Assembly (NCBI GenBank): GCA_902799555.1
Contig: CADCBB010000004.1
Coordinates: 1-64,000, forward strand
Origin: an uncultured Bacteroidales bacterium
Lineage (GTDB): Bacteria > Bacteroidota > Bacteroidia > Bacteroidales > Paludibacteraceae
DNA: 64,000 nt
Reading direction: 5' to 3'
Part shown: in pieces, positions 1 through 8,104 of the stretch
Position numbering within the stretch: position 1 is the stretch's first letter
Layout of the letters: every line of letters begins with the position of its first letter
Program-made: the position numbers and the translations under genes
The notes under the pieces: model-generated
The model's input: the letters and a program-made list of their open reading frames with translations, nothing else
What the model was told of the DNA's origin: nothing
Databases searched by the model: none

Positions 1-183
1 GCCCTGGCGGTCGGTGTAGTAGCACCGCAGCGGAGTGATGTCGCCCCGCGTCTGGCGCTCCTTGTACATCAGGCACAAGGCAGCCTCGCAGAAGGTGAGG
101 AAACGGTCGTACTTGGGGTTGAGCGAAAAGCAGTTGCCGGGGAAACTGGAGACGAATAGCTCCAGCTGGTTATAGGCCCTGCG
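1..183 (-). other. traG: TraG-type conjugative ATPase fragment joined in frame
   Basis: About 61 codons on the minus strand match the region of Bacteroidetes conjugative-transposon TraG proteins just before the Walker A box: NQLELF, FPGNC, YDRF, CLMYKER and YYTDRQG are characteristic in that order. This stretch also looks richer in G+C than the ompA-like DNA beside it. Nothing else of a conjugative element is present in the window. The junction lies near 175-190. Either the sequence was mis-joined here or an element was deleted into this gene; a natural element end would not fall inside traG. Confidence 0.7.
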
Positions 184-1038
184 GCTGATGCGGATGTTCT
201 GCTTCGGACGCGCCACGAGGAATTGGTACAATTCGTTAAGCGCCGGTTCTGACGAGTCTAATATGCGTGTTTTACCCGTTGCGAAATAGATATTATGCAA
301 GACGAAGGATTTGATCTCTTTGGGCGACATGACGACTCCGTCAAAGCGTGTAGGATCGGAGATGGTATCTCTAAACGGGAAATAGTTGACCGCTGTCGCT
401 TCGATCGTATAGAAAGGCACACGATCATCCAAGAGGACAGCCAACACGCAGTGAATAGAGTCAGACGTAGTCTGCATCACTTTCTCATGTGCATCATTCC
501 ACACGATGATATTCGCTGCGACCGGCCTTGAGGTTAATGAATCGGTGACTGTGAAGGTAAGACGCGTCTCCGGATAGAGATAGACTTTAACGGTATCTTC
601 GTCCTCTTTATGCGCAAAGCGGATGGTATCCGAAGAGAAGAAACCGGTTTTGGCGGCTACTATCCAATACGGGCCGGTAGGCAATCCTTTGGAAACGCGC
701 GCATACTTATTATCCGTAGGTTTGCTGATTTTAGGTTTCTTAGAGGGTTTGGCATTCACATCTTGGACTGTGATATGCGTAGCCGGCATAGGTTCACCCG
801 TCTGCAGATTATAGGAATAAACATAGAGAAGCGGTTTGCCGTCTTTGATACGCTGTTTCTTGGCAGCTTTGAGTTTAGCAGCTCTCTTTTTCTCCGCCTT
901 ACGTTTGGCAGCCTCCTTTTTACGCATCTGGGCCTCTTTCGCTTTCTCGCGCTTCTGTTGCGGAGTCATTGCATACGCACTCGTATCTCCCAAGAATAGG
1001 GAGAAAAGAATGACTAATATGGTAAATATCTTCCTCAT
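1..1038 (-). CDS. OmpA-like secreted protein, runs off the left edge; last third is foreign
   Basis: Translation from ATG at 1038 gives a signal peptide (MRKIFTILVILFSLFLG), a Lys/Ala-rich coiled stretch (about residues 24-55), a carboxypeptidase-regulatory-like beta region, and the start of an OmpA-type peptidoglycan-binding domain (IYFATGKTRILDSS, about residues 250-285). The expected continuation of an OmpA domain (a GHTD-like motif) never comes. Instead the frame passes without a stop into a TraG-like sequence (NQLELFVSSFPGNC, YDRFLT, LMYKER, YYTDRQG) up to base 1. No stop is reached inside the window. The OmpA-like part is confidently a gene of this genome; the composite ORF is probably not a natural protein. 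It starts 43 bases after the tRNA, with no visible promoter of its own. Confidence 0.75.
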   Translation of the reverse strand, partial: MRKIFTILVILFSLFLGDTSAYAMTPQQKREKAKEAQMRKKEAAKRKAEKKRAAKLKAAKKQRIKDGKPLLYVYSYNLQTGEPMPATHITVQDVNAKPSKKPKISKPTDNKYARVSKGLPTGPYWIVAAKTGFFSSDTIRFAHKEDEDTVKVYLYPETRLTFTVTDSLTSRPVAANIIVWNDAHEKVMQTTSDSIHCVLAVLLDDRVPFYTIEATAVNYFPFRDTISDPTRFDGVVMSPKEIKSFVLHNIYFATGKTRILDSSEPALNELYQFLVARPKQNIRISRRAYNQLELFVSSFPGNCFSLNPKYDRFLTFCEAALCLMYKERQTRGDITPLRCYYTDRQG

Positions 1039-1048
1039 TTTAAAGCGG

Positions 1049-1078
1049 CAGGAGAACAGTCGTGGGACTGTCCTCCTG
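1049..1078 (-). terminator. strong hairpin after the tRNA
   Basis: Arms CAGGAG-A-ACAGTC and GACTGT-C-CTCCTG (49-61 and 66-78 of the second kilobase) form a 13-pair stem with one A.C mismatch and a 4-base loop. It lies between the 3' end of the tRNA and the ATG of the ompA-like gene. It may end or process the tRNA transcript. There is no clear T-run, so a processing or attenuation role is equally possible. Confidence 0.5.
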
Positions 1079-1081
1079 TAG

Positions 1082-1156
1082 TGGTCCCACTTGGGCTTGA
1101 ACCAAGGACCCCCTGATTATGAGTCAGGTGCTACTAACCAACTGAGCTATAGGACC
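1082..1156 (-). tRNA. tRNA with anticodon CAT (Met elongator, or Ile2 with modified C34)
   Basis: On the minus strand the acceptor GGTCCTA pairs with TGGGACC, followed by discriminator A. The anticodon stem CCTGA/TCAGG encloses loop CTCATAA, giving CAT. The T arm is CTTGG-TTCAAGC-CCAAG. Total length is 75 bases. CCA is not encoded. The D arm reads GTTAGTAGC, one base different from the usual GTTAGAGC, leaving one D-stem mismatch. Sequence alone does not separate elongator Met from lysidine-modified Ile2. Confidence 0.9.
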
Positions 1157-1158
1157 CC

Positions 1159-1203
1159 GCGATCGAAGGTTAAAACGTCTTCGGATCGCACCCCTAAAAG
1201 GGG
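1159..1203 (-). terminator. two hairpins between ompA-LysM gene and tRNA
   Basis: CCCCT-AAA-AGGGG (1191-1203) lies a few bases past the stop of the OmpA/LysM gene. A second imperfect stem, GCGATC.GAAG paired with CTTC.GATCGC (1159-1189), abuts the 5' end of the tRNA. The first is a plausible terminator. The second could be a processing signal for the tRNA. Confidence 0.45.
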
Positions 1204-1206
1204 ACA

Positions 1207-2991
1207 TTATTGTTTTTTATTTTCTTGCAGCTTACGGTGCGCCGTAATGCTATACAGTCTAAGAACATCTTTCTGTTCAATCTTCAATTCCCCGGCAGTA
1301 AGTTCCGGAATAATGAGTTCCATGCCTTCTTTGAGGTCATTCGTAGTGGTCAACTTATCGGAATTGGCCATGTAGATGAATACCCAGCACTGCGAATTGT
1401 CATAGTACTTACGAGCGAGCTTGGAGAAGGTCATGCCTTTCTCAACAATAACTGTATCACAGCGACGTTTTGCATATTGCGCCACAACATCTTCCACTTT
1501 TCGAGCAGATTCCTCCAGCGAAACCGTCTCAACGGGGTTCTCTTCCTCTTTCGGCAATTCAAGTTTCGGAACACGGATGGTGTTTTTTCTGTCATAGATA
1601 ACCGGAGTCGATTCATCCACATTACGATCTTCGTTCTTATCCTGGAGCTGGATCTTCATGAGTTCGAAGGTCTCTTGATCCACGAGGTGGATAGAAACAC
1701 GGCGGTTAGGTCCGAAAGACTTCGGCGATTTGCGTGCAGCGATCTTACCGACACCTGCGTTATACATGTGATCAGCAGGTATTTCGAACTCCTCAGCCAA
1801 CTCGCCGAATACGTTTTTAGCACGGCGGTCACCGAGGTCGTAGTTATGCGCCTTCGATCCGGTGTTATCACAATAACCGATTACCACAGCGTAGAGATCC
1901 GGTTCGCTCTCCATCACCTCAGCAGCTTCCTGGATTGTAGCTAATGCATCCTGACGAAGGATATCCTTGTCGTTATCGAAGTAAACATTGAAGATACGCG
2001 GCTGTTTCTTAACATTCTCACGGATGATTTCGCGAACGATGATAGAGTCATGACGAATGATGATTGTATCATGGCAAGGCTCTTTCGGTTCTGCTTCAGC
2101 CAGCATCTTGTCAAAGGCATCGAAGGACGGCATGTTACGCGGGTGCGATTTGGAGACAGCCTCCAGTTTGAATCTCAGATATGCTGTGATATCGAAAATA
2201 CCATCGTTATTCTTGGACGCATAGGACGAAACACTCTGTTTGTGGTATCCACGACCGTCCACATAATCACGCGTGAAATAACTATAGTTCGCGCGCAAGC
2301 CTAAGGCGAAGGTACGATTGAGGTTGAAATCCGCAGCCACACCGGCTTGTACATAACCGATTGCACGATAACTATTGTCATGATCCGGTCCGACTTCACC
2401 ATCAGCGTTAATATAATTCAGCGTGTTACCACGAGCGTGCGTACCATTCATGACTTTGCCTTTCTCCGCATCGTACCAACGATCGTCCTGGTAGTATTTG
2501 GCACGCTTATACCAAGCGGCGCCACCACCAACATAGGGGATGAGCGAGAAGATCTTCTTTTTAGCTCGGGGGAAGAAGAGGTTAATCAGGTCCATTGCAA
2601 GGTACCCACCGGCTTTGTGCATGTGACCAGTAAGAAGCGTATCCGCGTTGCCGGGATTACCGGTAACGGTGTACATATCGTACATATATTCGACACCGAT
2701 ACTCCAAGTCGGTGTGAAGTTGTACTCAACCCCTAAACCCACAGAAGGAACAGCAACATTGTGCTTCATTTCGGATGTAAAGTCACCATCAAAGGAGCTA
2801 AAACCGAAATGCGGAATAATACTCCAGTGAGCGATCTCGGGCTTGATACCCTTCTCATTCTCCTCCAGTTTGTAAGGGTGAACACCCTTAATCGAATCGG
2901 ACTCTTGCGGCTGATTCTTAGACTCTTGCGCCTGCATGACGGCCGCAAAAGCAAAACTTAACATAGATAGTATAAGTATACCTTTCTTCAT
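1207..2991 (-). CDS. Outer-membrane OmpA-family protein with C-terminal LysM domain
   Basis: 594 residues. The order is: signal peptide (to about residue 22), a beta-barrel-like N-terminal region rich in alternating Tyr/Gly/Phe segments (about 50-290), a short linker with Ile/His repeats (IIIRHDSIIVR), an OmpA peptidoglycan-binding domain (about 333-433: NVYFDND start, CDNTGS, RRAKNV, GPNRRV), and a LysM-like module (about 508-560: VEKGMTFSKLARKYY, LKEGMELIIP). It should sit in the outer membrane and hold peptidoglycan through two separate binding modules. It is monocistronic, with its own Bacteroidetes promoter at 3034-3065. The family assignment is firm; the exact role, envelope anchoring, is inferred. 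Confidence 0.9.
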   Translation of the reverse strand: MKKGILILSMLSFAFAAVMQAQESKNQPQESDSIKGVHPYKLEENEKGIKPEIAHWSIIPHFGFSSFDGDFTSEMKHNVAVPSVGLGVEYNFTPTWSIGVEYMYDMYTVTGNPGNADTLLTGHMHKAGGYLAMDLINLFFPRAKKKIFSLIPYVGGGAAWYKRAKYYQDDRWYDAEKGKVMNGTHARGNTLNYINADGEVGPDHDNSYRAIGYVQAGVAADFNLNRTFALGLRANYSYFTRDYVDGRGYHKQSVSSYASKNNDGIFDITAYLRFKLEAVSKSHPRNMPSFDAFDKMLAEAEPKEPCHDTIIIRHDSIIVREIIRENVKKQPRIFNVYFDNDKDILRQDALATIQEAAEVMESEPDLYAVVIGYCDNTGSKAHNYDLGDRRAKNVFGELAEEFEIPADHMYNAGVGKIAARKSPKSFGPNRRVSIHLVDQETFELMKIQLQDKNEDRNVDESTPVIYDRKNTIRVPKLELPKEEENPVETVSLEESARKVEDVVAQYAKRRCDTVIVEKGMTFSKLARKYYDNSQCWVFIYMANSDKLTTTNDLKEGMELIIPELTAGELKIEQKDVLRLYSITAHRKLQENKKQ

Positions 2992-3033
2992 AACGAAAAG
3001 AGATAATTTGTTTCAACAATCACAATTTGGCTG

Positions 3034-3065
3034 CAAAATTACTACTTTTTTTTGACATACGCAAA
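3034..3065 (-). promoter_or_regulatory. promoter of the OmpA/LysM gene
   Basis: On the minus strand TTTG (3065-3062), 20 bases, TAATTTTG (3041-3034). This fits the Bacteroidetes -33/-7 consensus exactly in spacing. The leader is about 40 bases. Confidence 0.75.
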
Positions 3066-3101
3066 TATTTTAAGAAAAAAAAATTTTTTTTACACTCCGT
3101 A

Positions 3102-3132
3102 TTGCATATATAAGTTTTTTTTTGTAATTTTG
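3102..3132 (+). promoter_or_regulatory. promoter of pta-ackA
   Basis: TTG at 3102-3104, 20 bases, then TAATTTTG at 3125-3132, about 37 bases before the pta ATG. It is divergent from the OmpA/LysM promoter; the pair shares a very A/T-rich 36-base gap. Confidence 0.75.
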
Positions 3133-3169
3133 TGCCATATTTTAGAAATCAACTAAAACACACAATATT

Positions 3170-4168
3170 ATGGATATTTTAAATCAAATGATTGCGCGTG
3201 CGAAGGCAAATCCGCAGCGCATTGTGTTGCCGGAAGGCGATGAACCGCGTACGTTAGAGGCTGCAAACATTTTGTTGAAGGACAAGATTGCGCAGCTTAT
3301 TTTGATTGGAGACCCGGAGAAGATCAAAGGCATGGCCGCCGAAAAGGGTTATGAGTACATCAAGGAGGCGAAGATTGTGGATCCGATCAACGACCCGAAG
3401 ATGCCGGAATACGCGAACTTGCTGTTCGAACTCCGTAAGGCTAAAGGCATGACAGAGGAAGAGGCGAAGAAGAAATCGCAAGATCCGTTGTATCTGGGTT
3501 GCTTGATGATCAAGGCAGGTGACGCAGACGGTGAGTTGGCAGGTGCACGCGGAACGACGGCAGACACCATTCGTCCGGCATTCCAGATTCTGAAGACCAA
3601 ACCGGGTTGCTCGATTGTGAGCGGTGCGTTCCTAATGTTTACGCCGGCTAAGCACCTGGGCGAAAACGGATTCCTGCTGTTTGCAGACTGCGCAGTCAAC
3701 CCGAATCCGGACGCTAAGCAGTTGGCAGAGATTGCTATCTCGACGGCAGAGACCGCACGCGCTATCGCAGGCATCGAGCCGCGCGTAGCGATGTTGAGTT
3801 TCAGCACGAAGGGCAGTGCAAAGCACGAATTAGTAGATAAAGTACAAGAGGCGACGAAATTGGCCAAAGAGATGGCGCCTGAGTTGGCTTTGGACGGTGA
3901 GTTGCAGGCTGACGCAGCGCTGGTAGAGAGCGTAGCCGCAACAAAAGCTCCGGGCAGCAACGTAGCCGGCAAGGCGAATGTACTCGTGTTCCCGGACCTG
4001 CAGGCAGGTAACATCGGATACAAGCTGGTTGAGCGTTTCAGCGGCGCGGATGCCGTAGGACCGATCCTGCAAGGTATCGCTGCTCCGGTGAATGACCTGA
4101 GCCGCGGCTGCAAAGTACAGGATATTGTTCAAATGGTAGTTATTACCGCGAATCAGGCAATTCGCTAA
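3170..4168 (+). CDS. pta: Phosphate acetyltransferase
   Basis: 332 residues, the usual length of the single-domain PTA_PTB form without the N-terminal regulatory DRTGG domain. It interconverts acetyl-CoA and acetyl phosphate in the cytoplasm. Visible motifs include IVLPEGDEPRT near the N terminus, GARGTTADTIRPAFQI, and the C-terminal FPDLQAGNIGYKL and GPILQGIAAPVNDLSRG. It is followed after 31 bases by ackA, so the two form the classical acetate/ATP pair, which links to the acyl-CoA-producing ior operon at 51.6-56.4 kb. The assignment is secure. Confidence 0.97.
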   Translation: MDILNQMIARAKANPQRIVLPEGDEPRTLEAANILLKDKIAQLILIGDPEKIKGMAAEKGYEYIKEAKIVDPINDPKMPEYANLLFELRKAKGMTEEEAKKKSQDPLYLGCLMIKAGDADGELAGARGTTADTIRPAFQILKTKPGCSIVSGAFLMFTPAKHLGENGFLLFADCAVNPNPDAKQLAEIAISTAETARAIAGIEPRVAMLSFSTKGSAKHELVDKVQEATKLAKEMAPELALDGELQADAALVESVAATKAPGSNVAGKANVLVFPDLQAGNIGYKLVERFSGADAVGPILQGIAAPVNDLSRGCKVQDIVQMVVITANQAIR

Positions 4169-4197
4169 GTTTAAAGTTGAAAGTTTAAAGTTTAGAG
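4169..4197 (+). repeat. TTTAAAGTTGAAAG word tract between pta and ackA
   Basis: Three to four variants of the word GTTTAAAG/GTTGAAAG fill the whole spacer between the pta stop and the ackA start. It belongs to the same class as the GAAAGTTG tract at 32968-32998. Confidence 0.6.
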
Positions 4198-4199
4198 AT

Positions 4200-5390
4200 A
4201 TGAAGATATTGGTTTTGAACTGCGGTAGTAGCAGTATTAAATATAAGCTCTTTGACATGGAGAGCAAGCAAGTAATGGCACAGGGTGGCATCGAGAAGAT
4301 CGGTTTGCCGGACTCGTTCCTATTGGTGAAGTTACCGAATGGCGAGAAGGTGAAGTTCGAGAAATCAATGCCGGAGCATACCGTAGGTATCGAGTTGATT
4401 CTGGAGAAACTCGTGGATCCGCAGATCGGTTGTATCAAGGACCTCAAGGAGATCAACGCAGTCGGACACCGTGTCGTACACGGCGGTGAGAAATTCAACA
4501 AGTCGGTGCTTATCACGCCGGAAGTGAAAGAGATGATCATCAAGTGCGTAGAGTTGGCTCCGCTGCACAACCCTGCTAACCTGAAGGGTATCGATGCGAT
4601 CGAGAAGATTCTGCCGGGCGTTCCGCAAGTAGCGGTATTTGACACCGCGTTCCATCAGACGATGCCGGACTACGCATATATGTACGCGCTTCCTTATGAG
4701 TTATATGAGAAATATGCGATTCGCCGTTACGGTTTCCACGGCACGAGCCATCGTTACGTGAGCGCACGCGTTTGCGAGTTCCTGGGTGTTGATCCGAAAG
4801 GTAAGAAGATCGTTACCGCACACATCGGTGGTGGCGGTAGCTGTACAGCTGTGATGGACGGAAAAAGCGTGGATACGAGTATGGGTCTGACGCCGGTAGA
4901 GGGTCTGGTAATGGGTACCCGTGCAGGTGATCTGGACCTCGGCGCAGCCACCTTCATCATGGATAAGGAGCATCTGGATACTGCAGCATTCAACAACCTG
5001 GTGAATAAGAAATCGGGTCTGCTGGGTGTGAGCGGTGTATCGAGCGATTGCCGTGATATTGAGGCAGCGATCAACGAAGGCAACAAGCGTGCCGATCTGG
5101 CGCGTAAGATGTTCATCTACCGCGTGAAGAAATATATCGGTGCATACGCCGCAGCGATGAACGGTATTGATATCCTCGTGTTCACAGCCGGCATCGGAGA
5201 GAATGATCCGTACATCCGTGCAGAGATCATGAAGGGCTTGTCGTTCCTGGGTATCGAGTTGGACGAGGCTGCCAACAACGTACGCGGCGAAGAGCGTATT
5301 ATCTCGAAGCCGGGATCGAAAGTAACCGTTTGCTTAATCCCGACGGACGAAGAGCTGATGATCGCAAGCGACACGGCAGCACTTGTTTAA
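4200..5390 (+). CDS. ackA: Acetate kinase
   Basis: 396 residues, the full family length. It transfers phosphate from acetyl phosphate to ADP, the ATP-yielding step of acetate fermentation. The ASKHA-fold motifs are present: NCGSSSIKY at residues 7-15, GHRVVHGG, FDTAFHQTMP, RRYGFHGTSHRYV, HIGGGGS, and FTAGIGEN. It lies directly downstream of pta and is presumably in the same transcript. A CTAG-rich palindromic spacer follows. Confidence 0.97.
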   Translation: MKILVLNCGSSSIKYKLFDMESKQVMAQGGIEKIGLPDSFLLVKLPNGEKVKFEKSMPEHTVGIELILEKLVDPQIGCIKDLKEINAVGHRVVHGGEKFNKSVLITPEVKEMIIKCVELAPLHNPANLKGIDAIEKILPGVPQVAVFDTAFHQTMPDYAYMYALPYELYEKYAIRRYGFHGTSHRYVSARVCEFLGVDPKGKKIVTAHIGGGGSCTAVMDGKSVDTSMGLTPVEGLVMGTRAGDLDLGAATFIMDKEHLDTAAFNNLVNKKSGLLGVSGVSSDCRDIEAAINEGNKRADLARKMFIYRVKKYIGAYAAAMNGIDILVFTAGIGENDPYIRAEIMKGLSFLGIELDEAANNVRGEERIISKPGSKVTVCLIPTDEELMIASDTAALV

Positions 5391-5426
5391 CTAGAGTCCT
5401 AGGGTTCTAGGATCCTAGGAAACTAG
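5391..5426. repeat. CTAG-rich palindromic tract after ackA
   Basis: The spacer is made of variants of TCCTAGG/TTCTAGG and contains the perfect palindrome CTAGGATCCTAG. It could fold as a hairpin at the end of the pta-ackA message, although no T-run follows. Confidence 0.5.
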
Positions 5427-5459
5427 TATTTTACCATTAGAAAAGCACACCAACACAGA

Positions 5460-7103
5460 ATGAATAATAAAATTATTATTTACCAGCTCTTCCCTCGTCT
5501 GTTTGGCAATTACAACGAGACACGTAAGCACAACGGGACGAAGGAAGAGAATGGTTGCGGACGTTTTGTGGATATCAACGAGCGTGCACTTAAGTCCATC
5601 GTGGACTTAGGTGTCACGCATGTTTGGTACACCGGCGTTATACGTCACGCAACCGCCCTACACAACCATCCTGCCATCACCAAAGGTCTGGCAGGTTCGC
5701 CTTATGCCATCACCGACTACTACGATGTAGATCCGGACTTGGCGAAGAACGAAGCGAAGCGAATGGAGGAGTTCGAAGCCTTGGTACAGCGGACTCACCA
5801 AGCGGGTTTAGACGTGATTATTGACTTTGTTCCCAACCACGTAAGCCGCGAATACAAGAGTGTCTGCAAACCGAAGGGTGTGGAAGATTTAGGCGAAGGT
5901 GATCATCCCGAGTGGGCTTTCTCTCCGCTGAATAACTTCTACTACCTGCCCGGTGAGCGATTCACGATGGATAAGGATCTGCAAGGCTACGAAGAGTATC
6001 CGGCAAAGGTAACAGGCAATGACTGCTTCACGAGTCACCCGGGACTGAACGATTGGTACGAGACGGTGAAATTGAACTACGGTGTCTTCTATCAAGGCGG
6101 ACACGAGAAGCAGTTCAATCCGATCCCGAACACCTGGGTTAAGATGCGTGACATCTTGCTTTTCTGGGCCGGTAAAGGCATAGACGGCGTACGTGTGGAC
6201 ATGGCCGAGATGGTACCGGTTGAGTTCTTCGCATGGGCCATTCCGCAAGTGAAGAAGAGATACAAGAAGTTCATCGTTATCGGTGAGTGCTATGATCCGC
6301 ATCAATACAATGCATATCTGGCGGCAGGTTTTGATTACCTGTACGACAAAGTAGGCATGTATGATTACCTGCGCGGCGTGACGAGTAAGGGTTGGGCGGC
6401 AGAAGGTATCACGCATCAATGGATGCAGCATGGCGACGAGCGATTGAAGCACATGTTGTATTTCCTGGAGAACCACGACGAGCAGCGTTTAGCAAGCGGA
6501 TTCTTTTGCGGTGACGGTCGTTGTGCCGAACCGGCGATGATTGTAGCAGCGACGCTTAACCAATGTCCGGTAATGATCTATTCGGGTCAGGAGTTAGGTG
6601 AGCGCGGTATGGATTTGGAAGGCTTCTCCGGTATTGACGGGCGCACAACGATCTTCGATTACTGGGGCGTCAAGAGCATGCAAGCATGGGCTAACAAGGG
6701 TAAGTTTGACGGAGGTAAGTTAAGCAGCGATCAGAAAGAGATCCGCGATTTCTACCAGCGTCTGCTGACCTTGGCGCGTGACAATAAGACGATCCAGAAG
6801 GGTCAGATGTATGATCTGGAATATGCGCAAGGAGAAGGATTTGACAAACATCAGCATTTTGTTTTCCTGCGTCACTCGAAAGGCGAGACCTTGCTGGTAG
6901 TGGTCAATTTCCATGATCGCGAGCAGCATATCAAGGTTCGTTTCCCGAATGATGCATTCGTCTATCTGGATCTGGAAGGAAAGGCCAAAGCGACCGCAAC
7001 GGACTTGCTGTACGGCGAGAAGATGCCGATTAGCTTCACTCCGGACGCGACGTTTGAGATCACGCTGCAGGCATGGAAAGGAGTAGTTTTGAAAATCCGC
7101 TGA
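5460..7103 (+). CDS. Cytoplasmic GH13 alpha-amylase-family enzyme
   Basis: 547 residues with no signal peptide, so it probably acts on intracellular alpha-glucan or maltooligosaccharides. The GH13 (beta/alpha)8 signatures appear in order: DFVPNH (about 122-127), GVRVDMAEM with the nucleophile Asp near residue 246, GECYD with the acid/base Glu near 276, and ENHDEQR with the third carboxylate near 340. A beta-sandwich C domain follows. The start is the first ATG, 69 bases after ackA. It fits the glycogen genes at 36-40 kb and 49 kb. The exact specificity (amylase, glucosidase or transferase) is not visible. Confidence 0.85.
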   Translation: MNNKIIIYQLFPRLFGNYNETRKHNGTKEENGCGRFVDINERALKSIVDLGVTHVWYTGVIRHATALHNHPAITKGLAGSPYAITDYYDVDPDLAKNEAKRMEEFEALVQRTHQAGLDVIIDFVPNHVSREYKSVCKPKGVEDLGEGDHPEWAFSPLNNFYYLPGERFTMDKDLQGYEEYPAKVTGNDCFTSHPGLNDWYETVKLNYGVFYQGGHEKQFNPIPNTWVKMRDILLFWAGKGIDGVRVDMAEMVPVEFFAWAIPQVKKRYKKFIVIGECYDPHQYNAYLAAGFDYLYDKVGMYDYLRGVTSKGWAAEGITHQWMQHGDERLKHMLYFLENHDEQRLASGFFCGDGRCAEPAMIVAATLNQCPVMIYSGQELGERGMDLEGFSGIDGRTTIFDYWGVKSMQAWANKGKFDGGKLSSDQKEIRDFYQRLLTLARDNKTIQKGQMYDLEYAQGEGFDKHQHFVFLRHSKGETLLVVVNFHDREQHIKVRFPNDAFVYLDLEGKAKATATDLLYGEKMPISFTPDATFEITLQAWKGVVLKIR

Positions 7104-7114
7104 TTTTCAAAACA

Positions 7115-7150
7115 TTGTAAATTTAAAATTTGAGATTTGAAATTTTGGAA
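7115..7150 (+). repeat. AAATTTGAGATTTGAAATTT tract
   Basis: A/T-rich words (AAATTTAAAATTTGAGATTTGAAATTT) lie at the 5' end of the prenyltransferase frame. The same word set recurs at 40681-40713. Confidence 0.55.
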
Positions 7151-7165
7151 TTCTTTAAGGACATA

Positions 7166-8104
7166 ATGCGCTTGGTAAGGTGGAGCAACTTGCTCTTCCT
7201 TGCCGCGCTGGTATGGGTGATGGAAAAATGGGTAGCGACGCCAATATTGGTCAAAGCCGCTTTCGGTGAGCAGCTCCCCGGATACATGCTCTTACTCATC
7301 ATCCTTGCGACCGTGCTTATTGCAGCCGGCGGATATGTGATCAATGATTATTTCGATGTTAAGATAGACCGTATCAACCGTCCGGATGAAGTAATTGTAA
7401 CGCGCAGTATCAGTAAACCGGCAGCTATGCGGTTGAGTATGATTCTAAGCGGCATCGGTATCGCCTGCGGTATTGCAGTAGCGGTAGTACTCAAGAGTCT
7501 GACAATCGGCATTTTGTTTGTGCTAATACCGGGTTTGCTGTGGTTCTATTCCAGCAGTTATAAACGGCTGTTTATGATAGGCAACCTCATTATTGCATTG
7601 TTGGCAGGCGTGACGCCGATCGTGGTAGCGATGACCAATGTAGCGGTGCTGCAATTACGCTATGAGACAATTCTCCCTTACACAACCTTGGTACACGATA
7701 TTTATGCCTGGCTAGGAGGTTTTGCCTTGTTTGCTTTCCTGCTAACATGGATACGGGAGATCATCAAAGATATGCAAGACCAGATGGGAGACCGAGAATT
7801 AGAATGCCACTCGATGCCGGTAGTATGGGGAGAACAATGGACGAAGGTTTTTGTGACCGGCTTAATAGTGATTACTTTAGCTATTATCGGCCATCTATGG
7901 TGGCATATACTGCCCTTCCCTACCGCATGGACGAACCTCAGCACACGCTATATTGCGTTGGGTATAGTGACGCCGCTACTTTGCACAATATGGTTACTAT
8001 GGTCCGCCAAGATCCCGAGCGACTATAAGGTATGCCAACAGGTAGTGAAGTTCACTATGCTGATTGGGATGCTGTATAGCATCTGTATTGTTCGGGGATT
8101 TTAG
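7166..8104 (+). CDS. UbiA-family membrane prenyltransferase
   Basis: An integral membrane protein with about eight or nine hydrophobic helices. It carries the UbiA Asp motifs NDYFDVKIDRINRP and, later, KDMQDQMGDREL, which bind the Mg-diphosphate of the prenyl donor. I choose ATG 7166 (MRLVRWSN) because AAGGA lies five bases upstream. The frame is open back to a TTG at 7130, but those extra residues are encoded by a word-repeat tract. The family includes geranylgeranylglycerol-phosphate geranylgeranyltransferase, menaquinone MenA and others. The presence of a GGGP synthase at 33007-34158 favours the first, but this is inference. The 3' end overlaps maf by four bases tail to tail. Confidence 0.85.
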   Translation: MRLVRWSNLLFLAALVWVMEKWVATPILVKAAFGEQLPGYMLLLIILATVLIAAGGYVINDYFDVKIDRINRPDEVIVTRSISKPAAMRLSMILSGIGIACGIAVAVVLKSLTIGILFVLIPGLLWFYSSSYKRLFMIGNLIIALLAGVTPIVVAMTNVAVLQLRYETILPYTTLVHDIYAWLGGFALFAFLLTWIREIIKDMQDQMGDRELECHSMPVVWGEQWTKVFVTGLIVITLAIIGHLWWHILPFPTAWTNLSTRYIALGIVTPLLCTIWLLWSAKIPSDYKVCQQVVKFTMLIGMLYSICIVRGF

